The notes beneath the pieces are model-generated. The model did not search any database and was not told the DNA's origin. It worked only from the letters and a program-made list of their open reading frames with translations. From positions 186,001 to 250,000 of the forward strand of contig NZ_CP036263.1 of assembly GCF_007741515.1 (NCBI RefSeq): 64,000 nt of DNA, given 5' to 3'. Shown piece after piece: positions 43,530 through 52,731 of the stretch. How positions within the stretch are numbered: the first letter of the stretch is position 1; the number at the start of each line of letters is the position of its first letter. A program made the position numbers and the translations under genes. Origin of the DNA: Adhaeretor mobilis. GTDB taxonomy: Bacteria > Planctomycetota > Planctomycetia > Pirellulales > Lacipirellulaceae.

Positions 43530-43688
43530 ATTCAGAAGTCTACCTAGGTTTCGAGAACTCACTGAAACTTCACAGGAGGTTCATTGGTTGCCAACATGGA
43601 TGCATTCAATTAGGCACACAAGCAGAGCAGCCTCCGTACGGCCAAGTACCTTTTTGTCTGTCAACTAACTTCGTAGGAAAAGAGCACC

Positions 43689-44909
43689 ATGTCACGAAAT
43701 CTCGCAGTACTAATGATTGCAGTCCTAAGTGCGTCTCCCAGTTTCGGCCAAGGTGTAGCCTTGTTTCAAGACGGTGTCACTGATGTGCCCGGCGGTGGAA
43801 AGTATGAAGGAACGATCGACACGGAATTCCGTGCTGCTGCTCCAACAACACCTCAATTCGAGAACATTGAGTTGTCCATTGATCAATTCGACGGCGGCTT
43901 TCAAACGCAAGGAGCTATTCGTTTTGACAATCTGCTGGTCAGCAACGGCGGATTAGTGCCCGATGAGTTAGGTCGCGGTCAAATTCTCTTCGCCGAATTT
44001 AGACTTTGGAAGACGAGCCCTTCAGAGTCCGATGCGAACATTGATTTCAGTCGCGTTGTTGGCCCAGACACAAGCACTGGCGCGTTCTGGGATGAGGAAG
44101 ACACGTGGGCTTCGCTGGGTGGCGATCTGATTCCTGACGAATTCGGACTTCTCGATGGCGATCCAATTAGTCGTGATGGCGTTGAAGCCGCAACGACTCC
44201 AGATTTCCAAGATAGTCCGAGTCGCTTCGGTCCTGGTGAGGTTGTCGTAGTGGATCCCAACGATGGTCCGGTAGCATCCAGTTTGGTCTACGGTGCAGAC
44301 ATTGATTCGGCAGACATATTCGGAGATGCATGGGATGGCTCACCTGAGGATCTCGATCGTGCGATTGATGTGTCGTTCTTCCGCTTTGACGTCACTGAAG
44401 CTGTTCGTGACTGGATTGCTGATACGAACACAGGAGTACCAGGCACGCAAGCACTGCAGCAGAACTTTGGCTGGGCAATTACCAACGACACTGGCGATGG
44501 TTGGGACATACTGTCGTCTGAGTCAGATGAAATTCCTGAAGCCGAGTTCGAGGGCATGGATGCAGGTCTATTTCGTCCCGCGTTGACGATCATCTTCGAC
44601 GATGGTAGTGCCGGACCACTTGATATCGACAAAGACAGCGATATCGACGTGACTGATTTTAACTTGTTCGTTGACTTGCTTGGATCCGAACTTGATGGAC
44701 CCTTGGTTACTGGTTCGGCCGGCGACTTCGACTTTAATCGCAAGATCGACTTGGAAGATTTCAAATTCTTCAAGGAAAACTTCCCTGGGGGAGCTGCCGG
44801 TTTGCAGGCCGCCATCTCGGCCGCAGGAGTACCAGAACCGACCTCTTGTGTGTTGGCTATCTTCGCGATGGCAGGGCTTGTAGCTCCTCGCCGTCGATCG
44901 AACAGCTAG
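43689..44909 (+). CDS. PEP-CTERM protein with DNRLRE-like domain and dockerin-like EF-hands
   Basis: 406 residues; AGGAAAAGAG stands before ATG 43689. A signal peptide (LAVLMIAVLSASPSFGQ) leads into a beta domain resembling DNRLRE/CBM96-like modules (VALFQDGVTDVPGGGKYEGT, AAIRFDNLLVS-like strands, FFRFDVTEAVRDWI). Two dockerin-like EF-hands follow (DIDKDSDIDVTDFNLFVD, DFDFNRKIDLEDFKFF). The end is VPEPTSCVLAIFAMAGL plus RRR. It is the first gene of a plus-strand run with PEP-CTERM, DUF1559, lipoprotein and phosphoesterase genes. Confidence 0.84.
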   Translation: MSRNLAVLMIAVLSASPSFGQGVALFQDGVTDVPGGGKYEGTIDTEFRAAAPTTPQFENIELSIDQFDGGFQTQGAIRFDNLLVSNGGLVPDELGRGQILFAEFRLWKTSPSESDANIDFSRVVGPDTSTGAFWDEEDTWASLGGDLIPDEFGLLDGDPISRDGVEAATTPDFQDSPSRFGPGEVVVVDPNDGPVASSLVYGADIDSADIFGDAWDGSPEDLDRAIDVSFFRFDVTEAVRDWIADTNTGVPGTQALQQNFGWAITNDTGDGWDILSSESDEIPEAEFEGMDAGLFRPALTIIFDDGSAGPLDIDKDSDIDVTDFNLFVDLLGSELDGPLVTGSAGDFDFNRKIDLEDFKFFKENFPGGAAGLQAAISAAGVPEPTSCVLAIFAMAGLVAPRRRSNS

Positions 44910-44993
44910 TCACTTCCAGTTTCGCAGCTCTTTGATGACCTATTTCAGAGTTTATCGAACAAGAATAGTCAGCCAACTTGAGGAACCTCAGCG

Positions 44994-46049
44994 ATGCGTA
45001 TCAAACTATTAGTTGCTTTAACTTTTGTAACGGGAGTTGCTTTGCAGCAACACTCGATTGCTGATGAAGAGTTTTCGCTCGTCATCAACCCCTTCACCGG
45101 AGCAGCGTCACTCCGTAACGATGCGACGACGGCAGTAGACCTGGACGGATACTATGTCACCTCTGCTGGTTCGCCCGTGTTGAACCCTGGGGCTTGGAGT
45201 AGTCTTGCCGGTAACTCTGTTACCGGATGGACCAATACTGCCTCCGGAGGCGATCGATTGGGTGAAGTCAACCTGTTTGGATCGCTCGCCATAGCTGGCG
45301 GAGAAAGTGCTTCTATCGGAAATCCCTACACTGCATTTTCGCCGGTGACCTTTGGCGCAGCCGAACCAGCGCTTAGGAATCTCGACTTCAGCTACACGCT
45401 CGCAGACGAAAGTTCTGCTCGCATTGGTGATGTGGAGTTCAGCGCTCGCAACACTATCGTACTAGTAGTCGATCCAGTTACGGGCAATGCCTCACTGGAA
45501 AATCAGTCTAGTTTCAATGTCAATATCGACAGCTATCTAGTCACTTCGACCGCAGGCGTGCTCGACACGGTGGGCTGGTCTCCATTGGCAAGTGCCGATA
45601 CCGCTTGGACATCAGCTACGGGTGCTGTCAATCGTCTAGCTGAGGGCAATTTGTTCAGCTCAACAACTCTGACGGCCAATGGTGGCTCGTTGGCGTTAGG
45701 CAGTCCTATCGATCCAGCGTTACTCAACGACGAGACCGACCTATCACTTGACTTCACGGCAGAAGGGATCGGAACCATCGCAGGTGGTGTACTCTTCGCC
45801 GCTGCGGCAACCTCGGCTGACTTTGACAACGATGGCAATGTCGACAGTGACGACCTCAATGGTCCGACCGATGGTTGGCAAGCTCGATACGGAAGCGATT
45901 TGAATGGGAGCGGTTTTCTTAGCTGGCAACGTCAGTTTGAAGGCAGTGCATCGCTTGCTCCAACAACTACTGCTGTTCCTGAACCAACCTCCATCATTTT
46001 AGTCCTATCGGCATCACTAATATTCTCCGCGAATCGCCGACAACGATAG
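44994..46049 (+). CDS. PEP-CTERM protein with two internal repeats
   Basis: 351 residues; GAGGAACC before ATG 44994. Signal peptide LLVALTFVTGVALQQHSIA. Two repeats of about 130 residues begin with SLVINPFTGAASLRNDAT and VLVVDPVTGNASLENQSS and each goes on to a YxVTS..GxL/VL..GW/AWSxLA pattern. A short dockerin-like part (DFDNDGNVDSDDLNGPTD) and VPEPTSIILVLSASLIF with a basic end follow. The repeat resembles the lamin-tail-like sandwich seen in secreted proteins, but that link is only by pattern. Function unknown. Confidence 0.82.
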   Translation: MRIKLLVALTFVTGVALQQHSIADEEFSLVINPFTGAASLRNDATTAVDLDGYYVTSAGSPVLNPGAWSSLAGNSVTGWTNTASGGDRLGEVNLFGSLAIAGGESASIGNPYTAFSPVTFGAAEPALRNLDFSYTLADESSARIGDVEFSARNTIVLVVDPVTGNASLENQSSFNVNIDSYLVTSTAGVLDTVGWSPLASADTAWTSATGAVNRLAEGNLFSSTTLTANGGSLALGSPIDPALLNDETDLSLDFTAEGIGTIAGGVLFAAAATSADFDNDGNVDSDDLNGPTDGWQARYGSDLNGSGFLSWQRQFEGSASLAPTTTAVPEPTSIILVLSASLIFSANRRQR

Positions 46050-46098
46050 TGCATGTTGTATTCGTGATAAGCCAAACCTCGAGAAGGAATTATAAGCA

Positions 46099-47175
46099 AT
46101 GACGGTTCGAAGTATGAAACGAATGGGATTTACACTAGTAGAACTGCTTGTAGTGATTGCGATTATCGGTGTGTTAATTGGCCTTTTGCTCCCCGCGGTC
46201 CAGGCTGCCAGAGAGGCTGCCCGACGTGCTCACTGCCAAAACAATCTTAAGCAGGATGCTCTAGCTGTCATCGGGTACACAGATGTTAAGGGCGTCTATC
46301 CGACTGGTGTGACAGGGGGAAAGCTCTCCTCCAATATCGATCCTAAGTTGACTGGTGGAGAGATTGAGGCTGGGTTTTGTCAAATGGGAGTGGGTTGGGT
46401 TCCTTGGATTCTGCCCTACCTTGAACAGCAGCCGCTTTACGACAAGTTTTTTGATTCGAGCGGCTTGGGCATGAAGCCAGGCGATCCATTTCCATTTCCC
46501 AATATGCTCCAGTTTGGTCCAGCCATTTTAGGGATCGAAGTTTGGCGTGGAGGGGACACAGTACTTCCCTCTTTCCGCTGTCCATCCTCCGTGCTACCTG
46601 ATCATGCAGAAGGCAGTATCAACATGGCAGCAGATGGCTATGCCACTAGTGACTACAAAGGCAGTATCGGATTCGCTGACCAGGGCATTTTCCACAGCCT
46701 TTGCGACCAAGCGCGTGCCTACTCCGGTGATAGTGGTACTCTCAACACGATTCGCCCTGGTAACGTCGAAGACGGGCTCAGCAATACCATCATGATTGGT
46801 GAGTCCTCCTACTACATTAAGACGCGGCAACAGGGAAGCGAGGGCGTCGTGTACTGGCCAGCATGGGCAGGTGGCATTCTAAGTGAAGAGCACACGCTCT
46901 TCAAAACGCGGCCACGGAGTGGAGAGAATATCAATTGCAATGTGGCTCCCAAGACACTCGATAACCTTTGGTACGGAACGCAGCCGGGGGTGGACATCAC
47001 GAATCAGCCCTCCGGTCCGACCGACGATGACTGCGCATTCAGCTGGCATACCAGTGGAGCATTTTTTGCCTACTGCGATGGTTCCGTTCACTTCCTGCAA
47101 GATGACATTGATGACGACATCTATGAGAACCTCGGACAACGAAACGATGGCAACGTAGTTTTGGGGGAGTTTTGA
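46099..47175 (+). CDS. DUF1559 prepilin-like protein
   Basis: 358 residues; AAGGA before ATG 46099. The prepilin leader [20 protein letters not shown] is followed by [21 protein letters not shown], the DUF1559 hallmark, and in the C-terminal half by VEDGLSNTIMIGE and HTSGAFFAYCDGSVHF. It would be processed by a prepilin peptidase. It is a second copy of the family in this window, again followed immediately by a small lipoprotein gene. Confidence 0.92.
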   Translation: MTVRSMKRMGFTLVELLVVIAIIGVLIGLLLPAVQAAREAARRAHCQNNLKQDALAVIGYTDVKGVYPTGVTGGKLSSNIDPKLTGGEIEAGFCQMGVGWVPWILPYLEQQPLYDKFFDSSGLGMKPGDPFPFPNMLQFGPAILGIEVWRGGDTVLPSFRCPSSVLPDHAEGSINMAADGYATSDYKGSIGFADQGIFHSLCDQARAYSGDSGTLNTIRPGNVEDGLSNTIMIGESSYYIKTRQQGSEGVVYWPAWAGGILSEEHTLFKTRPRSGENINCNVAPKTLDNLWYGTQPGVDITNQPSGPTDDDCAFSWHTSGAFFAYCDGSVHFLQDDIDDDIYENLGQRNDGNVVLGEF

Positions 47176-47213
47176 TAGCAATTCACCACGAGAAGGCCGT
47201 GACCGGCCAGAGA

Positions 47214-47681
47214 ATGGACTGGTGTAACACAATGGTTCGGGCTTGTAGGCAATACGATTTATATTGTGTCTTTCTGTGCGGCCTAGTCGTGTTAAGCGGA
47301 TGTGGGAGCCAGGACCTAGTGCCTGCACAAGGCAAGGTGAAATTCGAGGGTGAGGCAGTTTCTGCAGGAACGATCATGCTGATGCCGGTCGGGAAAGGCG
47401 AAAGATCCGTATCCCTGGTGTTTGAGCAAGGTGATTTCGCACTGCATACAGAAGGAGACCTAGGGGCCAAGCCAGGCACCTACAGAGTCATCTATCGAAC
47501 TGAATTAGACGCAGACAAATTGCATCCAACGCTTCCCAAGGAGAAGGGGCTACCACAGGAAACGATTGTGATTTACCACAGTCCACAGACTCCTCCGCTT
47601 ACCATCCCTCAAAACGGTACTGAAGAGTTAGTAGTCAATATCGACAAGAGAACTGGTTGGACACGTACCTTAAGTGATTGA
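47214..47681 (+). CDS. Small lipoprotein next to the DUF1559 gene
   Basis: About 155 residues. A leader (LYCVFLCGLVVLSGC) ends in a lipobox cysteine, then one beta domain (GKVKFEGEAVSAGTIMLMP, AKPGTYRVIYR). The start is unclear: ATG 47214 with AGA before it, ATG 47232, or TTG 47172 that overlaps the DUF1559 stop. The domain resembles that of the lipoprotein at 23055 in its general plan. Co-transcription with the DUF1559 gene is likely. Confidence 0.78.
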   Translation: MDWCNTMVRACRQYDLYCVFLCGLVVLSGCGSQDLVPAQGKVKFEGEAVSAGTIMLMPVGKGERSVSLVFEQGDFALHTEGDLGAKPGTYRVIYRTELDADKLHPTLPKEKGLPQETIVIYHSPQTPPLTIPQNGTEELVVNIDKRTGWTRTLSD

Positions 47682-47757
47682 ATAAAGACAGGACGTTTTT
47701 TTAGAATTCCGCAAGAAGCAGCTTGTTCTTAGCTCCTATTGAAAGAAAGTTAGTCCA

Positions 47758-49191
47758 ATGAGTACACAACCTTCACGTTTCATCTACTCTCTAGTTGCAA
47801 TGGTTTCGATCGCGCTCAATCTAGCATTCGTCAGCGATGCGCAAGCGACTGTGATGATCAACAACGGCGGATTGAACAATATCAGCACGCCCTCGGAAGA
47901 CCTCGATGTCTCCAATGGAGCTGGAGCCACGTCCACTGTGCTCAACATCATGGACGGAGCCGACATTGGCGTTAACGGTGATGGTCGAAGTGTGGGACTC
48001 TCGGAGCAATCCGTCCTGAATTTCTCCGGCGGTATCGCTCAAGGCGGTATCACGATGACTGGTAATTCGATTGCTAATCTTACTGGTTCAAGCGATATTT
48101 CCGGAGATATATCTGCCGATGGCAATAGCGAGCTGCAAATCAACAGTAACGCGTCTGTAGGCGGAGAAGTCTTTATTGAAGGCAATGCGACGGCGAGTTT
48201 CTTGGGAGGAGAGGTCGAAGTGTTTGGCATTGGTGGTGCAGCCACTGCCACGATCAACGGCGGATCGATCAACGATGACTTGGTTGCCGAAGGCGATGCC
48301 ATCGTGACTGTTCATGATGTCTTTGTTAACGACGATGTGGATGCCGGTGATAGCGGTGTGGTGCATCTAATGGGCGGACTCTTCGACGAAGATGTCACAG
48401 CGGCTGGGAATTCAACGATCAATATTTCCGGTGGCGACTACGTTCGGATTTTCAGCGATGGAGCAGCTCTAACCGCCGAACAAGGCACGATCAACGTAAC
48501 TGGCGGCATCTTTGGTGAAACTGGTGTCGACGACGGAGGCTTGGCCCTGGCTACGCTGGGAGGCACGCTCAACTTTGACGGTGCCGAGATCGCAGGTACG
48601 ACTGAAGACATGGCACCGACAGCGGCTTTCTCAGCCGCACTCAACGGCAAAGTAAATCTCTCCAACGTGGACTTCGGAAATCTCGTGGTCGAGACCAGCA
48701 CCAATGGCACCGTCAACTTGGGCGAAATCACAGCCAAGGACATCAGTGCCACAGTGTTTGGCGGAGGCGAACTGAATATTCTCAGTGGCGAGGCCGACTC
48801 GCTCAGCATCTTCGCCGAACTCGCCGGCGAAATCAATTTGCGGGGCGGGGACTTTGGTGATAGTTTAGTTACCTTGGAATCAGAGAGCATTCTCACAGTC
48901 TTTGGCAGTGACCTCACGTTTAACGGCACACCGGTAGAAGACCTCAATGCTGTTCTCGGCGCTGGAGCGTTTGATGAGGCCACGGGTAAGTTGGGGACCA
49001 TTGCTGGCGACTTGGCTGGAGTTCTTGCTGACGGAAGCGCATTCAGCTTGTCTTTCTCACGAAGCTTCATTCCACCAACGGCTTCGCAAGTATTCCTCGT
49101 ACAAGTTCCCGAGCCATCGACAACTGTACTTCTCTCATGCCTCCTAATGGGCTTGGCGATGAAGAAGCGCTCTGTGCGTTCTATGTGTTAG
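47758..49191 (+). CDS. PEP-CTERM protein with beta-solenoid-like repeats
   Basis: 477 residues. Signal peptide LVAMVSIALNLAFVSDAQA. The body has short repeats of the form G-N-S-x-hydrophobic (GNSIANLTGSSDISGDIS, GNSELQINSNASVGGEVF, GNSTINISGGDY), the pattern of a parallel beta-solenoid. The end is VPEPSTTVLLSCLLMGLAMK plus basic residues; it is unusual in finishing with a cysteine. Function unknown. It lies 77 bases after the lipoprotein gene, a T7 run at 47695-47702 lying between. Confidence 0.83.
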   Translation: MSTQPSRFIYSLVAMVSIALNLAFVSDAQATVMINNGGLNNISTPSEDLDVSNGAGATSTVLNIMDGADIGVNGDGRSVGLSEQSVLNFSGGIAQGGITMTGNSIANLTGSSDISGDISADGNSELQINSNASVGGEVFIEGNATASFLGGEVEVFGIGGAATATINGGSINDDLVAEGDAIVTVHDVFVNDDVDAGDSGVVHLMGGLFDEDVTAAGNSTINISGGDYVRIFSDGAALTAEQGTINVTGGIFGETGVDDGGLALATLGGTLNFDGAEIAGTTEDMAPTAAFSAALNGKVNLSNVDFGNLVVETSTNGTVNLGEITAKDISATVFGGGELNILSGEADSLSIFAELAGEINLRGGDFGDSLVTLESESILTVFGSDLTFNGTPVEDLNAVLGAGAFDEATGKLGTIAGDLAGVLADGSAFSLSFSRSFIPPTASQVFLVQVPEPSTTVLLSCLLMGLAMKKRSVRSMC

Positions 49192-49353
49192 GAACGCCTT
49201 TCATGGCCACGGTGATTCTGGTGCGCACTGTGGCCCGGCGAGGCAGTCGAGCCGCATACGCGGAGTGTGGCAGATCGGTTGTGAGAATCAGTCCACCGAA
49301 ATTTGCTGAGCTGGTCATTAAGACAATCCTATTTGGGAAATTGGACAAAGAGT

Positions 49354-50691
49354 ATGACGTTTAACAAGCTGTTGCGTTTCTCGATAGCTTTGCTGCTATC
49401 CCTCATCGGCAATCAGGCTGTGATAGTTGCCCATGATAGTGAAGCCCATGACGGTGATTCGAAACCTGCAAGCTTCTCGCAGGTAGAGCAGTATCGCCCC
49501 ACTCCCTTGCCAGATCGGGTAGTCCTCACCTGGAGCGACCAGCCTACGAACTCCATCGATATCACTTGGCGTACCGATCAGAGTGTCGGCAAACCAGTCG
49601 TCGAGTACACGTGTGCAGATGATCTGCTCGGTGATCTTCGGTCGGAGATTCCAGGATTAGGACGGGTCACAGGTGTCACTCAGGACTTTCAGTCTGACCT
49701 AGGGGCGTGCCTCATGCACTCGGCTCAACTACGTGGGCTGAGCCCAGAGACCATGTACGCCTACCGAGTGGGAGACGGCGAGCACTTTAGTGAATGGTTT
49801 CAGTTTCGCACAGCTAGCCGTTCCAACGATCCGTTTACCTTTGTCTATTTCGGCGATGCCCAGAATGAGGTGAGGTCGTGGTGGTCACGTGTCGTACGAG
49901 AAGCGAATCAACATGCTCCGCGAGCGGCCTTTATGCTGCACGCTGGAGATCTGGTCAATCGAGCCAATCAAGATGCTGATTGGGGCGAGTGGTTTGGAGC
50001 GGGAGGCTGGCTGAATGGCATGATTCCTGTCATCGCTTGTCCTGGCAACCACGAGTACCAAAATGGTCTTTCACGTCATTGGCGTCCCCAGTTCGCCTTC
50101 CCAAAGAATGGCCCGCCCGGACTGGAAGAAACAGCCTATTGGATCGACTATCAAGGTGCGCGGATTATTTCTCTCAATTCGAACGAAAAAATTGAGCAGC
50201 AGAAATCCTGGTTGGAAGCGGTCTTGAAAGATCCGCAACGGCCAAAATGGACATTTGTAACTTTCCATCACCCGATCTTTTCCGCTGCTAAGGATCGCGA
50301 CAACCCAACGCTTCGCGACGCATGGCGTGAGATACTCGAGCATAACCATGTCGATTTGGTCTTGCAGGGTCACGATCACGCTTATGCGCGGTCTGGACTT
50401 GGGGGCCCTATCAACTTGCCAGAAGGAATCCGCAAGACGAAGAGCAATACGGTTTACGTGGTCAGCGTCAGTGGGCCCAAGATGTATTCCCTCCAAGAAA
50501 CGTGGGAGGTCAGTCGAGTCGCATCAGGTGGGCAGTTATTCCAAGTTATCCATGTCCAGCCGAACCAGCTTCGCTACGAGGCGAGATTGGCAACCGGCGA
50601 GCTCTACGATGCGTTCAAGCTCAAGAAAGACGCCAACGGCAACAACGTCCTGACTGAGCAATTTCCTCACGTGGACGAAATCCGTCGCTAA
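49354..50691 (+). CDS. Secreted purple-acid-phosphatase-like metallophosphoesterase
   Basis: 445 residues from ATG 49354 (MTFNKLLRFS), with AAAGAG upstream. A signal peptide (IALLLSLIGNQAVIVA) is followed by the Fn3-like N-terminal domain (LTWSDQPTNSIDITWRTDQS) and the calcineurin-like core with YFGDAQNE, LHAGDLVNR, CPGNHEY, FHHPIFS and QGHDHAYARS. All five metal motifs are present, so it should be active. It lacks the extra C-terminal domain of the protein at 41296. Export and context suggest a role in getting phosphate or in trimming phosphorylated surface polymers. Confidence 0.88.
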   Translation: MTFNKLLRFSIALLLSLIGNQAVIVAHDSEAHDGDSKPASFSQVEQYRPTPLPDRVVLTWSDQPTNSIDITWRTDQSVGKPVVEYTCADDLLGDLRSEIPGLGRVTGVTQDFQSDLGACLMHSAQLRGLSPETMYAYRVGDGEHFSEWFQFRTASRSNDPFTFVYFGDAQNEVRSWWSRVVREANQHAPRAAFMLHAGDLVNRANQDADWGEWFGAGGWLNGMIPVIACPGNHEYQNGLSRHWRPQFAFPKNGPPGLEETAYWIDYQGARIISLNSNEKIEQQKSWLEAVLKDPQRPKWTFVTFHHPIFSAAKDRDNPTLRDAWREILEHNHVDLVLQGHDHAYARSGLGGPINLPEGIRKTKSNTVYVVSVSGPKMYSLQETWEVSRVASGGQLFQVIHVQPNQLRYEARLATGELYDAFKLKKDANGNNVLTEQFPHVDEIRR

Positions 50692-50876
50692 GAACGTATC
50701 TTAAGATTTCAATCTTGAATAGTGAGCCGAAGGCGCTAGTCTTGGGTGCCTTGAGGTTGACCTAACAACCGGTCACTTGATGCTAACGCGTTCGGCGCAG
50801 GTAATTTAGCAACACGTCACTAACCATTTATTTGTTCGTCATTCTATCATGACAATGCTCTGTAGGAGTTGAGAAC

Positions 50877-51026
50877 GTGCCAAGCAAAGACCAAGGATCG
50901 CTAGGTCTCTTGGTTCTTATCACAGCAATCGGGATTGTGTTAATCAGCACACTGCTCGCGCGAGCAAACCATTCATTTACTCTAGTCGCATGGCCCAACA
51001 CGCAGAAATACTATCAACGACATTAA
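50877..51026 (+). CDS. Small membrane protein, 49 residues (candidate)
   Basis: GTG at 50877 has AGGAG at 50864-50868, eight bases upstream, a very good ribosome site. The frame reads VPSKDQGSLG, a single membrane helix LLVLITAIGIVLISTLLA, then RANHSFTLVAWPNTQKYYQR and TAA at 51024. It lies in the gap between the phosphoesterase gene and the IS256 remnant. The ribosome site together with an uninterrupted helix argues for a real gene, but codon-level conservation cannot be judged here. Function unknown. Confidence 0.45.
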   Translation: MPSKDQGSLGLLVLITAIGIVLISTLLARANHSFTLVAWPNTQKYYQRH

Positions 51027-51121
51027 CAATGCAGAACTCTTTACTCAACAAACTCAGTGGATAGCTGACCAAGTGCAATCCGCGGGGAATCCTAGGAATA
51101 CCCAATTCGTTTCGCATCTTG

Positions 51122-51506
51122 GCGATCCATGCCCAAGAAGACCGCGAGGTAGCGTAGAAGAACGCTGCTGAGGTCGTGGGGAAGTTACACGGGATGAAGC
51201 TGGCCAAGGCCGCCAAGTGCGTTGAGGAAAGAGCGAGCGAGACGTTGAGCTACATGGCTTACCCACGCAAGCACTGGTTGCGTATTCGCACGAACAATCC
51301 GCTGGAGCGGACTATGCGTGAGATACGCAGGCGGACCCGTGTGCTGGTCGCGGCCCGCTGCGTCACAATGCAGGTGCGAAGGGGGCACACGGAAGTACCT
51401 GGACATGAGCCGCCTGAAAGATCAGCAGAAAGAGCGAGAGCAGCAGGAGGCGATGAAGCAACCCGAAGCAGTTGAGGGCGGACCTACCAGCAAGGGAATA
51501 CCCTAA
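51122..51506 (+). pseudogene. C-terminal remnant of an IS256 (Mutator) family transposase
   Basis: In one frame 51122-51370 reads AIHAQEDREVA, a TAG at 51155-51157, then MKLAKAAKCVEERASETLSY, RIRTNNPLERTMREIRRRTR and LVAAR, the signature of the IS256 C-terminus. The segment expected after RTRV (VGAFPDG) is deleted. A frameshift near 51380 leads to GTRKYLDMSRLKDQQKEREQ in the next frame, ending at 51506. The N-terminal half and the DDE core are missing. Confidence 0.85.
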
Positions 51507-51714
51507 AAATGAATGTGCGCAGGTTGACGGACACTACCAAATCGCTAGGCCACATATTCTTGAAAGGTAAGCGAAAAAAGTTTGCAGTCTACAGCGTCAT
51601 GTGAAGTCATGATGCGGTAGCCTACGGGTAGTAGCGGGCCAAAGTACCGTGAGCGCCGGATTAGCAATCGCTACTAATAACATTTACGATCACTGCCTCG
51701 GACCACACGAAGAT

Positions 51715-52731
51715 CTAGCGAATGCGCACTTTGCTGCACAGTGCCGCAAGCAGAACTAGCGCAAGACCACTGGGCTCTGGTACGGCATTGGTTGCCGACA
51801 CGAGAGGTGCAGGGGTGTTAACGTATTCGCGCTGCCAGATCAAGAAATCTGCGCCGTCGGAGTTCCCGTCGAGGTTGGCGTCGGCCGCTCCGGACACACC
51901 GTAGGCGGTTTGCCAGATCGATAGATCGACACCGTCTACGTCTTCGTCAATGTCGAAGTCTGCGCGGGAAACACCTCTCACAAGAAAGTTGTCGAAATAT
52001 GCCGTGCCGGTTTGGTTCTGAGAATTTCCGTCAAAAGCCGCCGCCAGAGCAGCGATGTCGGCGTCTGTGAATTGATTGGAAGGGCCATCGACAAACCCCG
52101 TGCTCACGAGTGCTGTATTGTCTAAGAGGGCTTGGTATTGATTTTGACCAAAATCCAACCGGATCTGAAAGTGATGCCATTGACCGGAAAAAACCGTCAT
52201 CCCAGCTTCGGTGAGAACTCCCGTGGATTGGGCCTGATACATCACATCGCCGGTTGTGCCATCGACGCCCAATGTGCCGAGGACATTGAATCCGCTTGTC
52301 GCGTCGTACGTCTCGACACCGAAAAATGGGCCGGTGCCACTGGGTGCTCCCGTAGCGGGTACCGCCATATCCCAGTCGACAAGAACCAAGCGATCATTGG
52401 GAATGGTCAAAGGCCCCACAGGAACTGCCCAGCGGTCGTCGCTGAGGGCACCTCGAACGACTTCCACGGCTTGTGTTCCATCGTTGGGATGGAACACCGT
52501 GTTTTGGACCGTGGCACTCCCTGCATTATTCTGCGTGGTGACCCACCCTTGCTGGCCTTCTAATGCGTCGGAGTTGGGGGCAATGGTATACCCAGCGCTC
52601 GACTCAAATCCGCCCGAGTCCACGATGGTGGTCGTGGCTTGAGATGCGGAGGGCAACGTAAGCAATGCGCAAACGCCAGCGAGAAAGTGCCGTGGCAATT
52701 GTGGCCGGAGCCGCGAACAAGCAGTAATCAT
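51715..52731 (-). CDS. PEP-CTERM protein of the exopolysaccharide region, copy 1
   Basis: 338 residues. Signal peptide FLAGVCALLTLPSASQA. The body resembles a LamG-like sandwich (VLVDWDMAVPATGAPSGTGP, WHHFQIRLDFGQNQYQALLD, TAYFDNFLV). Two dockerin-like EF-hands (DFDIDEDVDGVDLSIWQTAY, NLDGNSDGADFLIWQREY) precede VPEPSGLALVLLAALC. It shares the central pattern (WDM, GPFFGV/GPYFGV, LGxLGV, WHHFxIxLDF) with the protein at 55887, so these are paralogues that flank the export genes. A role as a surface or matrix protein is inferred. Confidence 0.83.
   Translation of the reverse strand: MITACSRLRPQLPRHFLAGVCALLTLPSASQATTTIVDSGGFESSAGYTIAPNSDALEGQQGWVTTQNNAGSATVQNTVFHPNDGTQAVEVVRGALSDDRWAVPVGPLTIPNDRLVLVDWDMAVPATGAPSGTGPFFGVETYDATSGFNVLGTLGVDGTTGDVMYQAQSTGVLTEAGMTVFSGQWHHFQIRLDFGQNQYQALLDNTALVSTGFVDGPSNQFTDADIAALAAAFDGNSQNQTGTAYFDNFLVRGVSRADFDIDEDVDGVDLSIWQTAYGVSGAADANLDGNSDGADFLIWQREYVNTPAPLVSATNAVPEPSGLALVLLAALCSKVRIR

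Noticed and set aside
47695..47702. T-run after the lipoprotein gene as an intrinsic terminator
   Set aside because: No stem precedes the T-run, so it cannot be called a terminator.
48438..49070. A 210-codon minus-strand frame opposite a PEP-CTERM gene
   Set aside because: Composition is mostly S, P, A, L and K, as expected from the reverse of Gly/Ser/Asp-rich repeats; no ribosome site.
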